Source: JADJPL01 sp964607915
GTDB lineage: Bacteria; Bacteroidota; Bacteroidia; Chitinophagales; Saprospiraceae
Length of the DNA: 16,185 bases
Direction: 5' to 3'
Assembly: GCA_964607915.1 (NCBI GenBank)
Contig: CAZSMU010000081.1
Location: forward strand, 1 to 16,185
The notes beneath the pieces were generated by a model. It had not been told where the DNA came from, did not search any database, and saw nothing but the letters and a program-made list of their open reading frames with translations. The position numbers and the translations under genes are program-made. Below, in pieces: positions 1 to 6,992 of the stretch. How positions within the stretch are numbered: the first letter of the stretch is position 1; every line of letters starts with the position of its first letter.

Positions 1-81
1 GCTATATGACCGAAAAAAGGCATAGTGTGGGCGAAAAAGGGCCTTTTTGACCCCTCGATGATTCCCCTCGCAACAAGTCTA
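1..81 (+). repeat. Copy A of the TAGACTT repeat (right part, cut by window edge)
   Basis: The first 55 bases match 10744-10798 with only two differences, so this is the right half of the same element as copy C. It ends in CGCAACAAGTCTA, the 'R' end. An internal near-palindrome, AAAAAGGGCCTTTTT, lies at about 35-49. The last 30 bases, reverse-complemented, are nearly the same as the left end of copy B (1332-1363). The left ('L') end must lie outside the window. It sits just beyond the 3' end of the acyltransferase gene, so it could also act on transcript ends there (inference). Confidence 0.85.
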
Positions 82-145
82 GTATATGCAGGTGCAAAAT
101 AAATCAGAAAATGCAAATGCCCGACAAAAAGCGGAAACAACTACC

Positions 146-1303
146 TTAACGGCGAAAGCCTCCCAGCTTCAAGCGCAGCCAGCGATAGCCCCGCACAATC
201 CGATGGGTGATTTCCCGGTCTATCCAGGACCGTATGGCTTCGAGTTTATAGACCATGAAGACAAATGCCGCTATGAAACAAACAGCCCCCAGCACGGCTT
301 CCCAGGGGCTTAGGCTGCGTTCGCCTACCAGTTGCTTGATGCCTACCCCCGTCCAGGTGCCGTACAACAGGACATAATGGACAGCGTAAATCGTCAGGGT
401 TTCCGTGCCTATCGTCAAAAACAACTGAGGGATATAGCGGTAGAACAACTGCGAAAGCCAAATAAAAAGGCTTATCGTAATCAAGGCGTGCCCAAATCGC
501 CACAATATCCAGTGGTTATCTACGAGATCTTTGAGAGGGGACCAGCCAAGGGCTTTCCAGGGCAGCTCCGCAATCTGGTAGGAATAGCGGTGCAGCAATA
601 GGCCAAGCAAGAATATCGGTATCCCCGACCAGGCCGTCCGGTACCAGGCGGTGTATCGGTGTATGTGCCAGCCTATACTTCCCCCCAATAGGGTAAACCC
701 TATCCAGGGGATGGGCGTAAATACAGAGCCGTTGTCGCGCGTCAGGTAGTTTTGGAAAAAAAGCGGCATCCCCGACCAGTCGCCTTGCTTCATGTAGGGG
801 TACAGAGTGAATACGCCCAATGCGGAAGCGAGCAACAGCAGAGGATAGGGCAGGCGCGCAGTGCGGGCCAACATGTACAGGCAAACGAGTGCCAGGATGG
901 CCAAGCCTATGCAATGCAGCACGTCAATCGTGATGAAAGATTGATACACCTTGAACCAAATCAGAGCCGAAATATTCCATTTGAGCAAATACCCCAGGAA
1001 TAGAAGGAAAAAGCCCCTGCGCAAACCCTTTTTTACCCGGGTGTTCTCTCGGAGGGGCCTCCCGTCGCGCAGCAGTAAAAAAACGAAAATGATGCCGCTG
1101 GCGGTAAAGAAGATAGGCGCCGTTAGCCCCCGCATAAACTCCCAGGTGGAAAAAACAGGCGAAGCGGAGTTGCGATAGGCGTCGGCAAGCAGGGTGTCTA
1201 TGAAGTGGCCCTGCAACATCATGAGTATCGCAAATGCCCGTACGGCATCAATAAAGATAAGGCGTTTTTGCGCAGGTGCGGCTGCGGATTGGGATGGCTC
1301 CAA
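146..1303 (-). CDS. Multi-pass membrane acyltransferase, HGSNAT/DUF1624-like
   Basis: A 385-residue integral membrane protein with about ten hydrophobic segments. It opens with KRLIFIDAVRAFAILMMLQG followed by H, the pattern of the heparan-alpha-glucosaminide N-acetyltransferase catalytic domain (DUF1624, Pfam HGSNAT_cat), which moves acyl groups across a membrane; the conserved early His is probably H33. The bacterial substrate is not known. The only usable start is TTG at 1303: an in-frame stop lies five codons upstream and the family motif starts only 14 residues in, so no ATG is available. A possible -7 element TACTTTTG lies at 1330-1323 on this strand, giving a very short leader. It is divergent from the peroxiredoxin gene. 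The length is normal for the family. Membrane acyltransferase is safe; the exact subfamily is less so. Confidence 0.82.
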   Translation of the reverse strand: MEPSQSAAAPAQKRLIFIDAVRAFAILMMLQGHFIDTLLADAYRNSASPVFSTWEFMRGLTAPIFFTASGIIFVFLLLRDGRPLRENTRVKKGLRRGFFLLFLGYLLKWNISALIWFKVYQSFITIDVLHCIGLAILALVCLYMLARTARLPYPLLLLASALGVFTLYPYMKQGDWSGMPLFFQNYLTRDNGSVFTPIPWIGFTLLGGSIGWHIHRYTAWYRTAWSGIPIFLLGLLLHRYSYQIAELPWKALGWSPLKDLVDNHWILWRFGHALITISLFIWLSQLFYRYIPQLFLTIGTETLTIYAVHYVLLYGTWTGVGIKQLVGERSLSPWEAVLGAVCFIAAFVFMVYKLEAIRSWIDREITHRIVRGYRWLRLKLGGFRR

Positions 1304-1322
1304 TGTGCGTTGTCTTTAAATT

Positions 1323-1330
1323 CAAAAGTA
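1323..1330 (-). promoter_or_regulatory. Possible -7 element of the acyltransferase gene
   Basis: On the minus strand this reads TACTTTTG, matching the Bacteroidota -7 consensus TAnnTTTG. A start of transcription about 7 bases further on would leave a leader of roughly 13 bases before the TTG start. No TTG lies at the usual 17-23 base spacing upstream, because that space is repeat copy B, so the match may be chance. Confidence 0.35.
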
Positions 1331-1331
1331 T

Positions 1332-1411
1332 TAGACTTATGGCGAGGGGAATTATCGAGGGGGCAAAAGGACTCTTTTTCCCCTCCTCACTGACCCCTCG
1401 CAACAAGTCTA
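1332..1411 (-). repeat. Copy B of the TAGACTT repeat (complete, compact 80 bp)
   Basis: Bounded by TAGACTTATGGCGAGGGG on the left and CCCCTCGCAACAAGTCTA on the right, an imperfect terminal inverted repeat of about 18 bp. The left end is of the R type (as in copy A); the right end is of the L type (as the left end of copy C, reversed). The centre found in copy C is missing, so this is an internally deleted form in the opposite orientation. It fills the space between divergent genes: one end is next to the acyltransferase -7-like site and the other is next to the -33 TTG of the peroxiredoxin promoter. Confidence 0.85.
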
Positions 1412-1440
1412 TTGAAACATACGGAAATAAAATACATTTG
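1412..1440 (+). promoter_or_regulatory. Promoter of the peroxiredoxin-like gene
   Basis: TTG at 1412-1414, an 18-base spacer, then TACATTTG at 1433-1440. This fits the Bacteroidota housekeeping promoter (TTG, 17-23 bases, TAnnTTTG). Transcription would begin at about 1447, leaving a leader of some 15 A/T-rich bases before ATG 1462. The TTG starts on the base right after the end of repeat copy B. Confidence 0.7.
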
Positions 1441-1461
1441 CACATAAAGTTTTTTGTAAAA

Positions 1462-2142
1462 ATGAAAGGTATGAAACAGTTTTTTCAAAAAAAGGCCCTA
1501 AGCCCTTCGCAGGGAAATCATCCAGGAGCTACTAGTCTGATTTTTCTCATAGTACTGGCGATCTTGTGGGGAATGCCCGTGCGCATTCTTGCACAATATA
1601 AAAAAGCAGAAGAGGCCAAGGGCATCCCCGTCGGGACAGTCGTCAAGCCTTTTGTGGCAAAAACAGCAGAAGGCAAGCGCTTTTCGCTGAAGCAGGCACT
1701 GGACAAAGGGCCTGTAGTCCTCGTTTTTTACCGCGGCCAATGGTGCCCGGTATGCAACAAACACCTGCGCAAACTACAGGACAGCCTCAGCCTCATTACC
1801 GATAAGGGCGCCCAGCTCATCGCCGTGTCCCCGGAAAAGCCGGAACTACTCTCCAAAACCCGGGAAAAAACAGGGGCGGCTTTCCCTCTGCTCTACGACG
1901 AAGGCTATGCAATAGCCAACCTCTTTGACGTGACCTTCCTGCCGGCTAAGGCTACGCGCGTATTGTACAACACGGCGATAAACGCCAACCTGAAAGAAGC
2001 GCATTCCGACGATTCCGAGCGCCTGCCTATCCCCGCCACATTTGTGCTGGATCAGAAAGGCAAAGTGCTTTGGCGACAAGTGGACCCAGACTATAAGGTG
2101 AGGGCAAGTGTTCAGGATATCCTGCGCAACTTGCCGGAATAG
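1462..2142 (+). CDS. Membrane-anchored peroxiredoxin-like (AhpC/TSA family) protein
   Basis: A 226-residue protein with an N-terminal hydrophobic segment at about 24-44 (signal anchor or signal peptide ending near ILAQ), then a thioredoxin-fold AhpC/TSA domain. The active-site stretch is FYRGQWCPVCNKHL with Cys95 and Cys98, as in the PRX-like2 group of thiol peroxidases. A late PATFVLDQKGKVLWRQ is the usual cis-Pro and beta-strand region of redoxins. It likely reduces peroxides or exchanges disulfides outside the cytoplasm; the partner is not visible. Start: the open frame runs back to 1276, but that part is antisense to the acyltransferase gene and crosses repeat copy B (giving a spurious SLTPRNKS). 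The promoter at 1412-1440 puts the start at ATG 1462, or at ATG 1471. Confidence 0.85.
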   Translation: MKGMKQFFQKKALSPSQGNHPGATSLIFLIVLAILWGMPVRILAQYKKAEEAKGIPVGTVVKPFVAKTAEGKRFSLKQALDKGPVVLVFYRGQWCPVCNKHLRKLQDSLSLITDKGAQLIAVSPEKPELLSKTREKTGAAFPLLYDEGYAIANLFDVTFLPAKATRVLYNTAINANLKEAHSDDSERLPIPATFVLDQKGKVLWRQVDPDYKVRASVQDILRNLPE

Positions 2143-2149
2143 CCTGGAG

Positions 2150-2199
2150 CTTTCTTTAGCGCTTTTTACACCCTTTTGGAGCTGAAGAAAGGACTTTTT
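2150..2199 (+). terminator. Possible terminator after the peroxiredoxin-like gene
   Basis: CTTTCTTTAGC at 2150-2160 pairs with GCTGAAGAAAG at 2181-2191 (11 bp, one G-T pair) across a 20-base loop, followed by TTTTT at 2195-2199. The large loop makes it a moderate candidate. Confidence 0.4.
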
Positions 2200-2226
2200 G
2201 CACCACTCCGCGCACTATTATTCTGA
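2192..2226 (-). repeat. Possible decayed L half of the TAGACTT repeat (E)
   Basis: GACTTTTTGCACCACTCC then GCGCACTATTATTCTG resembles the L-end order (GACTC, T-run, C-rich part, CCGCGCAATAAGTCTA), with gaps. The polarity toward the downstream oxidoreductase gene is the same as for the L ends before the peroxiredoxin, nuclease and receptor genes. Similarity is partial and could be chance. Confidence 0.3.
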
Positions 2227-2275
2227 AGTTTTTCTATCTTCCCAGCCTGATTACTAACCAGAACGCACGCATAGC

Positions 2276-3727
2276 ATGAAAAAGAAAACATCTACTGCTC
2301 AAGAGTCCCGCAGGCAGTTCATCCGCAAGGGGGTGACGGCGCTCGCAGGATTCTACATCGTGCCCCGCAGTGTGCTGGGCCGGGGTTTTATAGCTCCCAG
2401 CGACAAGCTGCAAGTGGCCGGCATCGGCGTAGGCGGTAAAGGGGAAAGCGATATTTGGAGTTTCCACCAAAGCGGGAAAGCGGACATCGCCTTCCTCTGC
2501 GACGTGGATGCCCGCCAGACCGCAAAGAGCCGCTCGCGTTTCCCTAAAGCCAAAGTGTATGCAGACTACCGGGAAATGCTCGATAAGGAACACAAGTATA
2601 TGGATGCCGTGTCCGTCTCTACGCCCGACCACATGCACGCTGTGCAGGCTATGGCGGCCATGCAGCTCAACAAGCACGTCTATGTGCAAAAACCACTGAC
2701 CCACGATATCTACGAAGCGCGCATGCTCACCGAGGCAGCCCACCGCTATAAGGTCGTTACCCAGATGGGCAACCAGGGCGCTTCGGGCGACGGAGTGCGG
2801 CAACTCATTGACTGGTACAACGCGGGCATCATCGGCGACGTACATACCGTATATTGCTATACCGACCGCCCCGTATGGCCACAAGGCATAGCGTGGCCTT
2901 CGCAAAAGGCCAGCGTCCCCGCAGAGCTCAACTGGGATCTCTGGCTCGGCACAGCACCCTTCAAAGACTATGTGGACAACGTCGTGCCCTTCAACTGGCG
3001 CGGCTGGTGGGACTACGGCACCGGAGCCCTGGGCGATATGGCCTGCCATAATATTGCTCCGGTATTTCAGGTACTCGGCCTCGGCTATCCGACCTCTGCA
3101 GAGTGTAGCGTGGCCACGCCGTATATCCAGAACTGGACGCGGGCGTACAACCCCGATTGCGCCCCGGTATCCTCCCATATTATCCTGCGTTTCAAAGGCC
3201 AGAATGGCAAACCGGATGTGAAACTGCACTGGATGGACGGCGGCATACAACCCGAGCGCCCCGAAGAACTAGGCCCGAACGAAACGATGGGCGACGGCGG
3301 TAACGGCGCTATTTTCATAGGCACGAAAGGGAAGATGATGTGCGGTACCTACGGATTGGTCCCCTCTCTACTTCCCACCAGCAAAAATAAAGAAGTCACA
3401 GTACCTCAGACTATTGCCCGCGTTCCCAAGGGCGAAGGTGGCCACTACGCCGCCTGGGTGGAAGCCGCTATTGCCGGATACGGCAGCGAACTGGCAAAAA
3501 ACCTGAGCTCCAACTTCGACCAGGCCGGACCCTTGACGGAGAGTATCCTCATGGGCAACCTGGCTATCCGCAGCTACGATATCCAGAAAAAGTCGGCGAA
3601 CGGCCGCGTCGAGTACCCGGGCCGCAACCTTCGCCTGGACTGGGACGGCGCCAACATGAAAGTGACCAACTTCGACGAAGCCAACCAGTTCGTGAAGCGG
3701 AAGTATCGCGACGGGTATTCACTGTAG
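2276..3727 (+). CDS. Gfo/Idh/MocA family oxidoreductase with twin-arginine signal
   Basis: A 483-residue NAD(P)-dependent sugar or polyol dehydrogenase-like protein. SRRQFIRKG at 11-19 followed by a hydrophobic stretch is a twin-arginine (Tat) export signal, so it probably works folded in the periplasm. The Rossmann domain has the GIGVGGKG loop at 49-56. STPDHMHA lies at 115-122 and the family 'EKP' motif appears as VQKP (Q138, catalytic-type K139). GALGDMACHNI with D254 and H258 is the conserved substrate-side motif of the bacterial two-domain subfamily (Gfo/Idh/MocA C2-type). The substrate cannot be read from sequence. ATG 2276 is right for the Tat signal. It appears monocistronic: a possible terminator lies ahead and a 37-bp hairpin covers its stop codon. 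Confidence 0.9.
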   Translation: MKKKTSTAQESRRQFIRKGVTALAGFYIVPRSVLGRGFIAPSDKLQVAGIGVGGKGESDIWSFHQSGKADIAFLCDVDARQTAKSRSRFPKAKVYADYREMLDKEHKYMDAVSVSTPDHMHAVQAMAAMQLNKHVYVQKPLTHDIYEARMLTEAAHRYKVVTQMGNQGASGDGVRQLIDWYNAGIIGDVHTVYCYTDRPVWPQGIAWPSQKASVPAELNWDLWLGTAPFKDYVDNVVPFNWRGWWDYGTGALGDMACHNIAPVFQVLGLGYPTSAECSVATPYIQNWTRAYNPDCAPVSSHIILRFKGQNGKPDVKLHWMDGGIQPERPEELGPNETMGDGGNGAIFIGTKGKMMCGTYGLVPSLLPTSKNKEVTVPQTIARVPKGEGGHYAAWVEAAIAGYGSELAKNLSSNFDQAGPLTESILMGNLAIRSYDIQKKSANGRVEYPGRNLRLDWDGANMKVTNFDEANQFVKRKYRDGYSL

Positions 3728-3802
3728 TATTCTATAAAATATACAACTGCGCCCATTTTCGCTTTGCGAAAGTGGGCGCAGTTGTATATTTTATAGAATA
3801 CT
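3726..3802. terminator. 37-bp near-perfect hairpin, bidirectional terminator between convergent genes
   Basis: 3726-3762 pairs with 3766-3802 over 37 positions with one G-T type mismatch and a TTT loop. The core is GC-rich (GCGCCCA/TGGGCGC) and the outer arms AT-rich (TATAAAATATA/TATATTTTATA), so each direction of transcription meets a GC stem followed by a T-rich tract. It begins inside the stop codon of the oxidoreductase gene and ends 25 bases before the stop of the convergent nuclease gene. Role as a two-way terminator is inferred; the stem is far longer than terminators usually are. Confidence 0.75.
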
Positions 3803-3827
3803 GTCTGTCTCTCTCAAGAAAAGTTCC

Positions 3828-6800
3828 TTACTTCCCGCTGTGCTGCACTACAAAGGGCCGCACGGCGCGGTAGCGCCCGTTGCGCACCTGCAACAGGTAG
3901 CTGCCGCTCGCCAGTTGTCGGGTCGGGATTTCAAAAACGGATTCGAAGGTACCCGGGTTGGTCACACTGCTTTGGGCACAGAGCCGCCCGTCGCTGCTGA
4001 ATACGCTGAATTGTAGGTCGCCAGACTGTACCGAGAGCTGGAAGCGCAGTGCCTCCGAAACGGGGTTGCCGAGCAGCACGAGCGCGCGCTCATCCAGGGG
4101 AATGCTCCGTTCGGAGGTCAGCAAGCTGGAAAAGCGGAGGCGTGCCATCAAGGGGAAGTGATCGGATGTGGTGTTGTGGTAGTCGGCAATCCAGTCTTTC
4201 ACTTCTGTGACCAGGCGGACTCCCCCAGGCCACAGGGCTTTCTCGAGTTCGTCGGAAACGACAATGTGCTCGACGACGTCGGCATATCCGGCAATCGAGT
4301 TGTATCCGGTATTGCTGAGAGCCAGGCTCGGACTGCGGTAGCGGTCGGCATCGAGTGTGTCGGCCACGAAGGCAGCGTACGGACTTAGGGCAGGTTGTAC
4401 CTCGGTGGCAGAAATCGTAGAGTCGAGGTCGTCGTTGAAGTCGCCCAGTACAATCACCGGTACTTTGCTGAAAGCGGCATCCAGGGTATCTTTTAACTCC
4501 CTGGCAGCATCCCTGCGGCGCGTGAAGTCGGACAGCGTGCTCCCCGATTTGCCGTGGATGGCTATAAAATGAAGGATTTGTTCACCGCTGCCGGTATTGA
4601 CCCGGGCTTCCATGAGGTAGGGGAAACGCCCGGAAGCCCAGTTGGTGTAGGCGGAAGTGCTGTTGCGTTTCATGCCGCGGGCACTGGCTCTGCTCACCGT
4701 CGATTTTCGATAGGCGAAAGCGATTTTCTGGCCATTGGCGTAGTTGGCGCTGAGGGTGTCGCTGGCGTTGGAGCAGTAATCGGCCACGAATACGCCATAG
4801 TCTTTCAAGCCTCCAATCATGCGGCGGAAGCGGGTTACGTCCACGACTTCCTGGAAGGCATATACGTCGGCGTTGAGGCGCTCCAGCACGGTGCGCACAT
4901 TGCGCTCGGCCAGATCGTCGTCGGCGGGGCCGTATCCACTGGCGGGGTTTCCAAACCACTCGATATTCCAGTTGACGATGTCCAGGGTGGTGCCGGGATC
5001 CACGGTGTTGCCGAGGACTTGCAGGGTCGCTATCTCGCTACCTCCTGCCAGAAGGCTGATTTTTCCACCGTCCTGCGCAGCGCTGAGGGTGGGCTTGTAG
5101 CGCACGAAGATTTTGATGGCCCCTGTCTTTGCCTGTGCCGCACTCAGGGATGCTGTAGCAGCGTAGGTGCTGCTGTCCAGCGATAGTTCAAAAAAGGTGG
5201 GTGCCCGCAAGCTGAGCTCCCCGGACAGGTTGAATACCTGGAACAGGAAGGATTGGGGAGTGCTCGCCTGCCCGGGCGTGCCCTGGTCGAAGATCAGCAG
5301 GGTGGGCGACAAGGGGTTGTAGTATGCTGCGGGTGCTTTTTGTGCGTTGCCCACCTGGATATCGTCGAGCGTCACCTGGCTCGAGCCTTCTTCCGGAGAG
5401 GAGGTATAGCGGAAGGCGATATAGGTTTTGGCCGATTTGGCTGCCCCGAGGTCGAGATTCTGGATGAGCTGCCAGCGGTCGTTGTGTTCTACGGTATATA
5501 GGGTTTCCAGCAGCTTCCAGGGGCTGGTGCCGGCTGCCGGTGCGGTGCTGTCGGTACTCACGGCATAATATACGCGCAAGGGGGCACCCTTGAAGCGGGA
5601 GCGTAGCCGGAAGCTCAGGGTAGGGATGTTGTAGAGCGATAGGTCTATGGCGGGCGAGATGAGCCAGTCGTCCTGGAGTTGTGCGCCAGTGGACGAGCTG
5701 AAACCATTGATCCGGAAGCCGCCAGTGTTGAGCCAGGCATCGGGGGCGCAGCGCCAGGTGCTGTCGCCCTTCACGCTGCTTTGCTTCCAGGAGCCTGGGT
5801 TGCCCAGCTCGCAGGCGTTCAGGTCGTAGGTGTAGAGCGGCCAGGCATTGGTGCTGAAACTCCAGGCAGCAGGCCCGCCGGCAGCGGGGAGGGGCCGCCC
5901 TCCGGCATCCGTGAAGAGCCCGGCGGGTATCTGGAGATAGTAGCCTGTGGAAACGCTGAGGCCGGACAGCGAGAACTCGGCGCTGGCACCGGAAACCTGG
6001 ATTTGCGCAGCCGCTATATCCGCCACTTTCGAACTGTCGGAGGCCTTGAAGAGCGATATGCTCCCGCTGCCTTTTAGCACCGATTGCGAGAAGGTGATTT
6101 TGCAGCGGGGCTGAAGGCCGACGCCGCTTTGCTGGTGGGCGGGACTGAAAGCAGTAAGGACAGGAAGGGCGCCGCTGCCGTCGGCTCTACCCGCTTCGAG
6201 GATGAAATCGTCAATGGCCAGGCCATCGTCCGCTCCGCTGGCGTTGAAATCGCGCCAGCGGAGATAAACCGTCTTGCCGGCTTCTATCAGGAGCCCACTG
6301 ATGGTAAAGCTGATTTTTCTGAAATTGGCTTCGGCATTCCCGTCGAGGGCCCCGACGGTGCCCGTGGTGGTCGGAGAAGAAAAGTCGAGAGAGTCCACGT
6401 CTTTCCAGGTACCAGTGGACAAACTCGTCGCATCGGTACTGTACTGAAAGTCGAGCCGGTCGGCCCGGCCCGAGGTCCCCAGACGCCACTGCTCGCCGGT
6501 ATAGCTGATCTTCAGACTGGTAATGTTGGAGCCGGTGTTGTTGCTGAAGCCAAAGCCCAAGGCTGGTATGAGCGAGCCCGATTGCAGACAGCCAAGGGCT
6601 CGCTCGTCGGAGTCCGTAGCGCCGAAACTGTAGGAATCGCCGGAGTTCCCGGCACCGTTCCCCGCCGTATAGTTCCCGTTGGCGTTGGTTCCCGTCTCGT
6701 CAATCCGCCATCCGTCCGGAAGGCTGTTGCCGACACCTGTCTTGAGCAGGGTGTTGAAATTCTCCGAGTACTTCAGGTCACTAAGGGATTTTTGACCAAA

Positions 6801-6857
6801 ATTTTTTATTGAAAAAAATAAAAATAAAAAAATAAAAATTTGTTTAAATGGGTGCAT
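3828..6857 (-). CDS. T9SS-exported multidomain endonuclease/exonuclease/phosphatase-fold protein
   Basis: 1009 residues. Order: signal peptide 1-21 (ending NFGQ); a beta-rich MAM/choice-of-anchor-like domain about 30-222; a Big_5 (SbsA Ig-like) domain about 231-336; a second choice-of-anchor-J-like domain about 340-505; an Ig-like region about 515-620; the EEP catalytic domain about 626-905; and a T9SS type A sorting domain in the last ~95 residues. EEP motifs are complete: NWNIEWF (N631, E633), FQEV (E670), IHGKSG (H768), LGDFNDD (D806, N808) and SDHFPL (D899, H900), pointing to a metal-dependent phosphodiesterase such as an extracellular DNase. Anchoring on the cell surface or release is implied by the sorting domain. 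ATG 6857 directly precedes the signal peptide, whose codons are strikingly A/T-rich. Nuclease class is well supported; the substrate (DNA, RNA or phospholipid) is not. Confidence 0.88.
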   Translation of the reverse strand: MHPFKQIFIFLFLFFSIKNFGQKSLSDLKYSENFNTLLKTGVGNSLPDGWRIDETGTNANGNYTAGNGAGNSGDSYSFGATDSDERALGCLQSGSLIPALGFGFSNNTGSNITSLKISYTGEQWRLGTSGRADRLDFQYSTDATSLSTGTWKDVDSLDFSSPTTTGTVGALDGNAEANFRKISFTISGLLIEAGKTVYLRWRDFNASGADDGLAIDDFILEAGRADGSGALPVLTAFSPAHQQSGVGLQPRCKITFSQSVLKGSGSISLFKASDSSKVADIAAAQIQVSGASAEFSLSGLSVSTGYYLQIPAGLFTDAGGRPLPAAGGPAAWSFSTNAWPLYTYDLNACELGNPGSWKQSSVKGDSTWRCAPDAWLNTGGFRINGFSSSTGAQLQDDWLISPAIDLSLYNIPTLSFRLRSRFKGAPLRVYYAVSTDSTAPAAGTSPWKLLETLYTVEHNDRWQLIQNLDLGAAKSAKTYIAFRYTSSPEEGSSQVTLDDIQVGNAQKAPAAYYNPLSPTLLIFDQGTPGQASTPQSFLFQVFNLSGELSLRAPTFFELSLDSSTYAATASLSAAQAKTGAIKIFVRYKPTLSAAQDGGKISLLAGGSEIATLQVLGNTVDPGTTLDIVNWNIEWFGNPASGYGPADDDLAERNVRTVLERLNADVYAFQEVVDVTRFRRMIGGLKDYGVFVADYCSNASDTLSANYANGQKIAFAYRKSTVSRASARGMKRNSTSAYTNWASGRFPYLMEARVNTGSGEQILHFIAIHGKSGSTLSDFTRRRDAARELKDTLDAAFSKVPVIVLGDFNDDLDSTISATEVQPALSPYAAFVADTLDADRYRSPSLALSNTGYNSIAGYADVVEHIVVSDELEKALWPGGVRLVTEVKDWIADYHNTTSDHFPLMARLRFSSLLTSERSIPLDERALVLLGNPVSEALRFQLSVQSGDLQFSVFSSDGRLCAQSSVTNPGTFESVFEIPTRQLASGSYLLQVRNGRYRAVRPFVVQHSGK

Positions 6858-6883
6858 AACGGATGTGTGTTTGAAGCGGAAAA

Positions 6884-6913
6884 TAGAGTTGTAGCGAGGG
6901 GTCTGAGAGGGGG
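6884..6913 (+). repeat. L half copy (F) of the TAGACTT repeat in the nuclease 5' leader
   Basis: TAGAGTTGTAGCGAGGGGTC followed by TGAGAGGGGG matches the L-type end TAGACTTGTTGCGAGGGGTC...GAGG with few differences. No matching second end is seen nearby. The TAGA tip faces the nuclease start, about 27 bases away, as in copy C before the receptor gene. A TATATTTA (-7-like) lies just upstream on the minus strand near 6914-6922, which would place the half repeat in the 5' untranslated leader (inference). Confidence 0.6.
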
Positions 6914-6992
6914 TAAATATACGACAAGCTGGCGATAAGCTGCCGTGGGACGGGGGAAAACCAGGGGTATCGCATGTAAAAATTAACCATTA

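Noticed and set aside
86..313. 75-codon plus-strand open frame after copy A
   Set aside because: Most of it is antisense to the C-terminus of the acyltransferase gene, and it has no recognisable motif.
2234..3250. 338-codon minus-strand open frame opposite the oxidoreductase
   Set aside because: It is His/Val/Gly-rich shadow sequence with no domain; the plus strand encodes a full Gfo/Idh/MocA protein.
4554..5186. Long plus-strand open frames opposite the nuclease gene
   Set aside because: They lie wholly inside the well-supported minus-strand T9SS nuclease, have no motif, and reflect GC-rich codon bias.
6790..6845. A/T-rich low-complexity run as a possible promoter or origin
   Set aside because: It lies inside the coding sequence for the nuclease signal peptide (Phe, Ile, Leu and Lys codons), which explains its composition.
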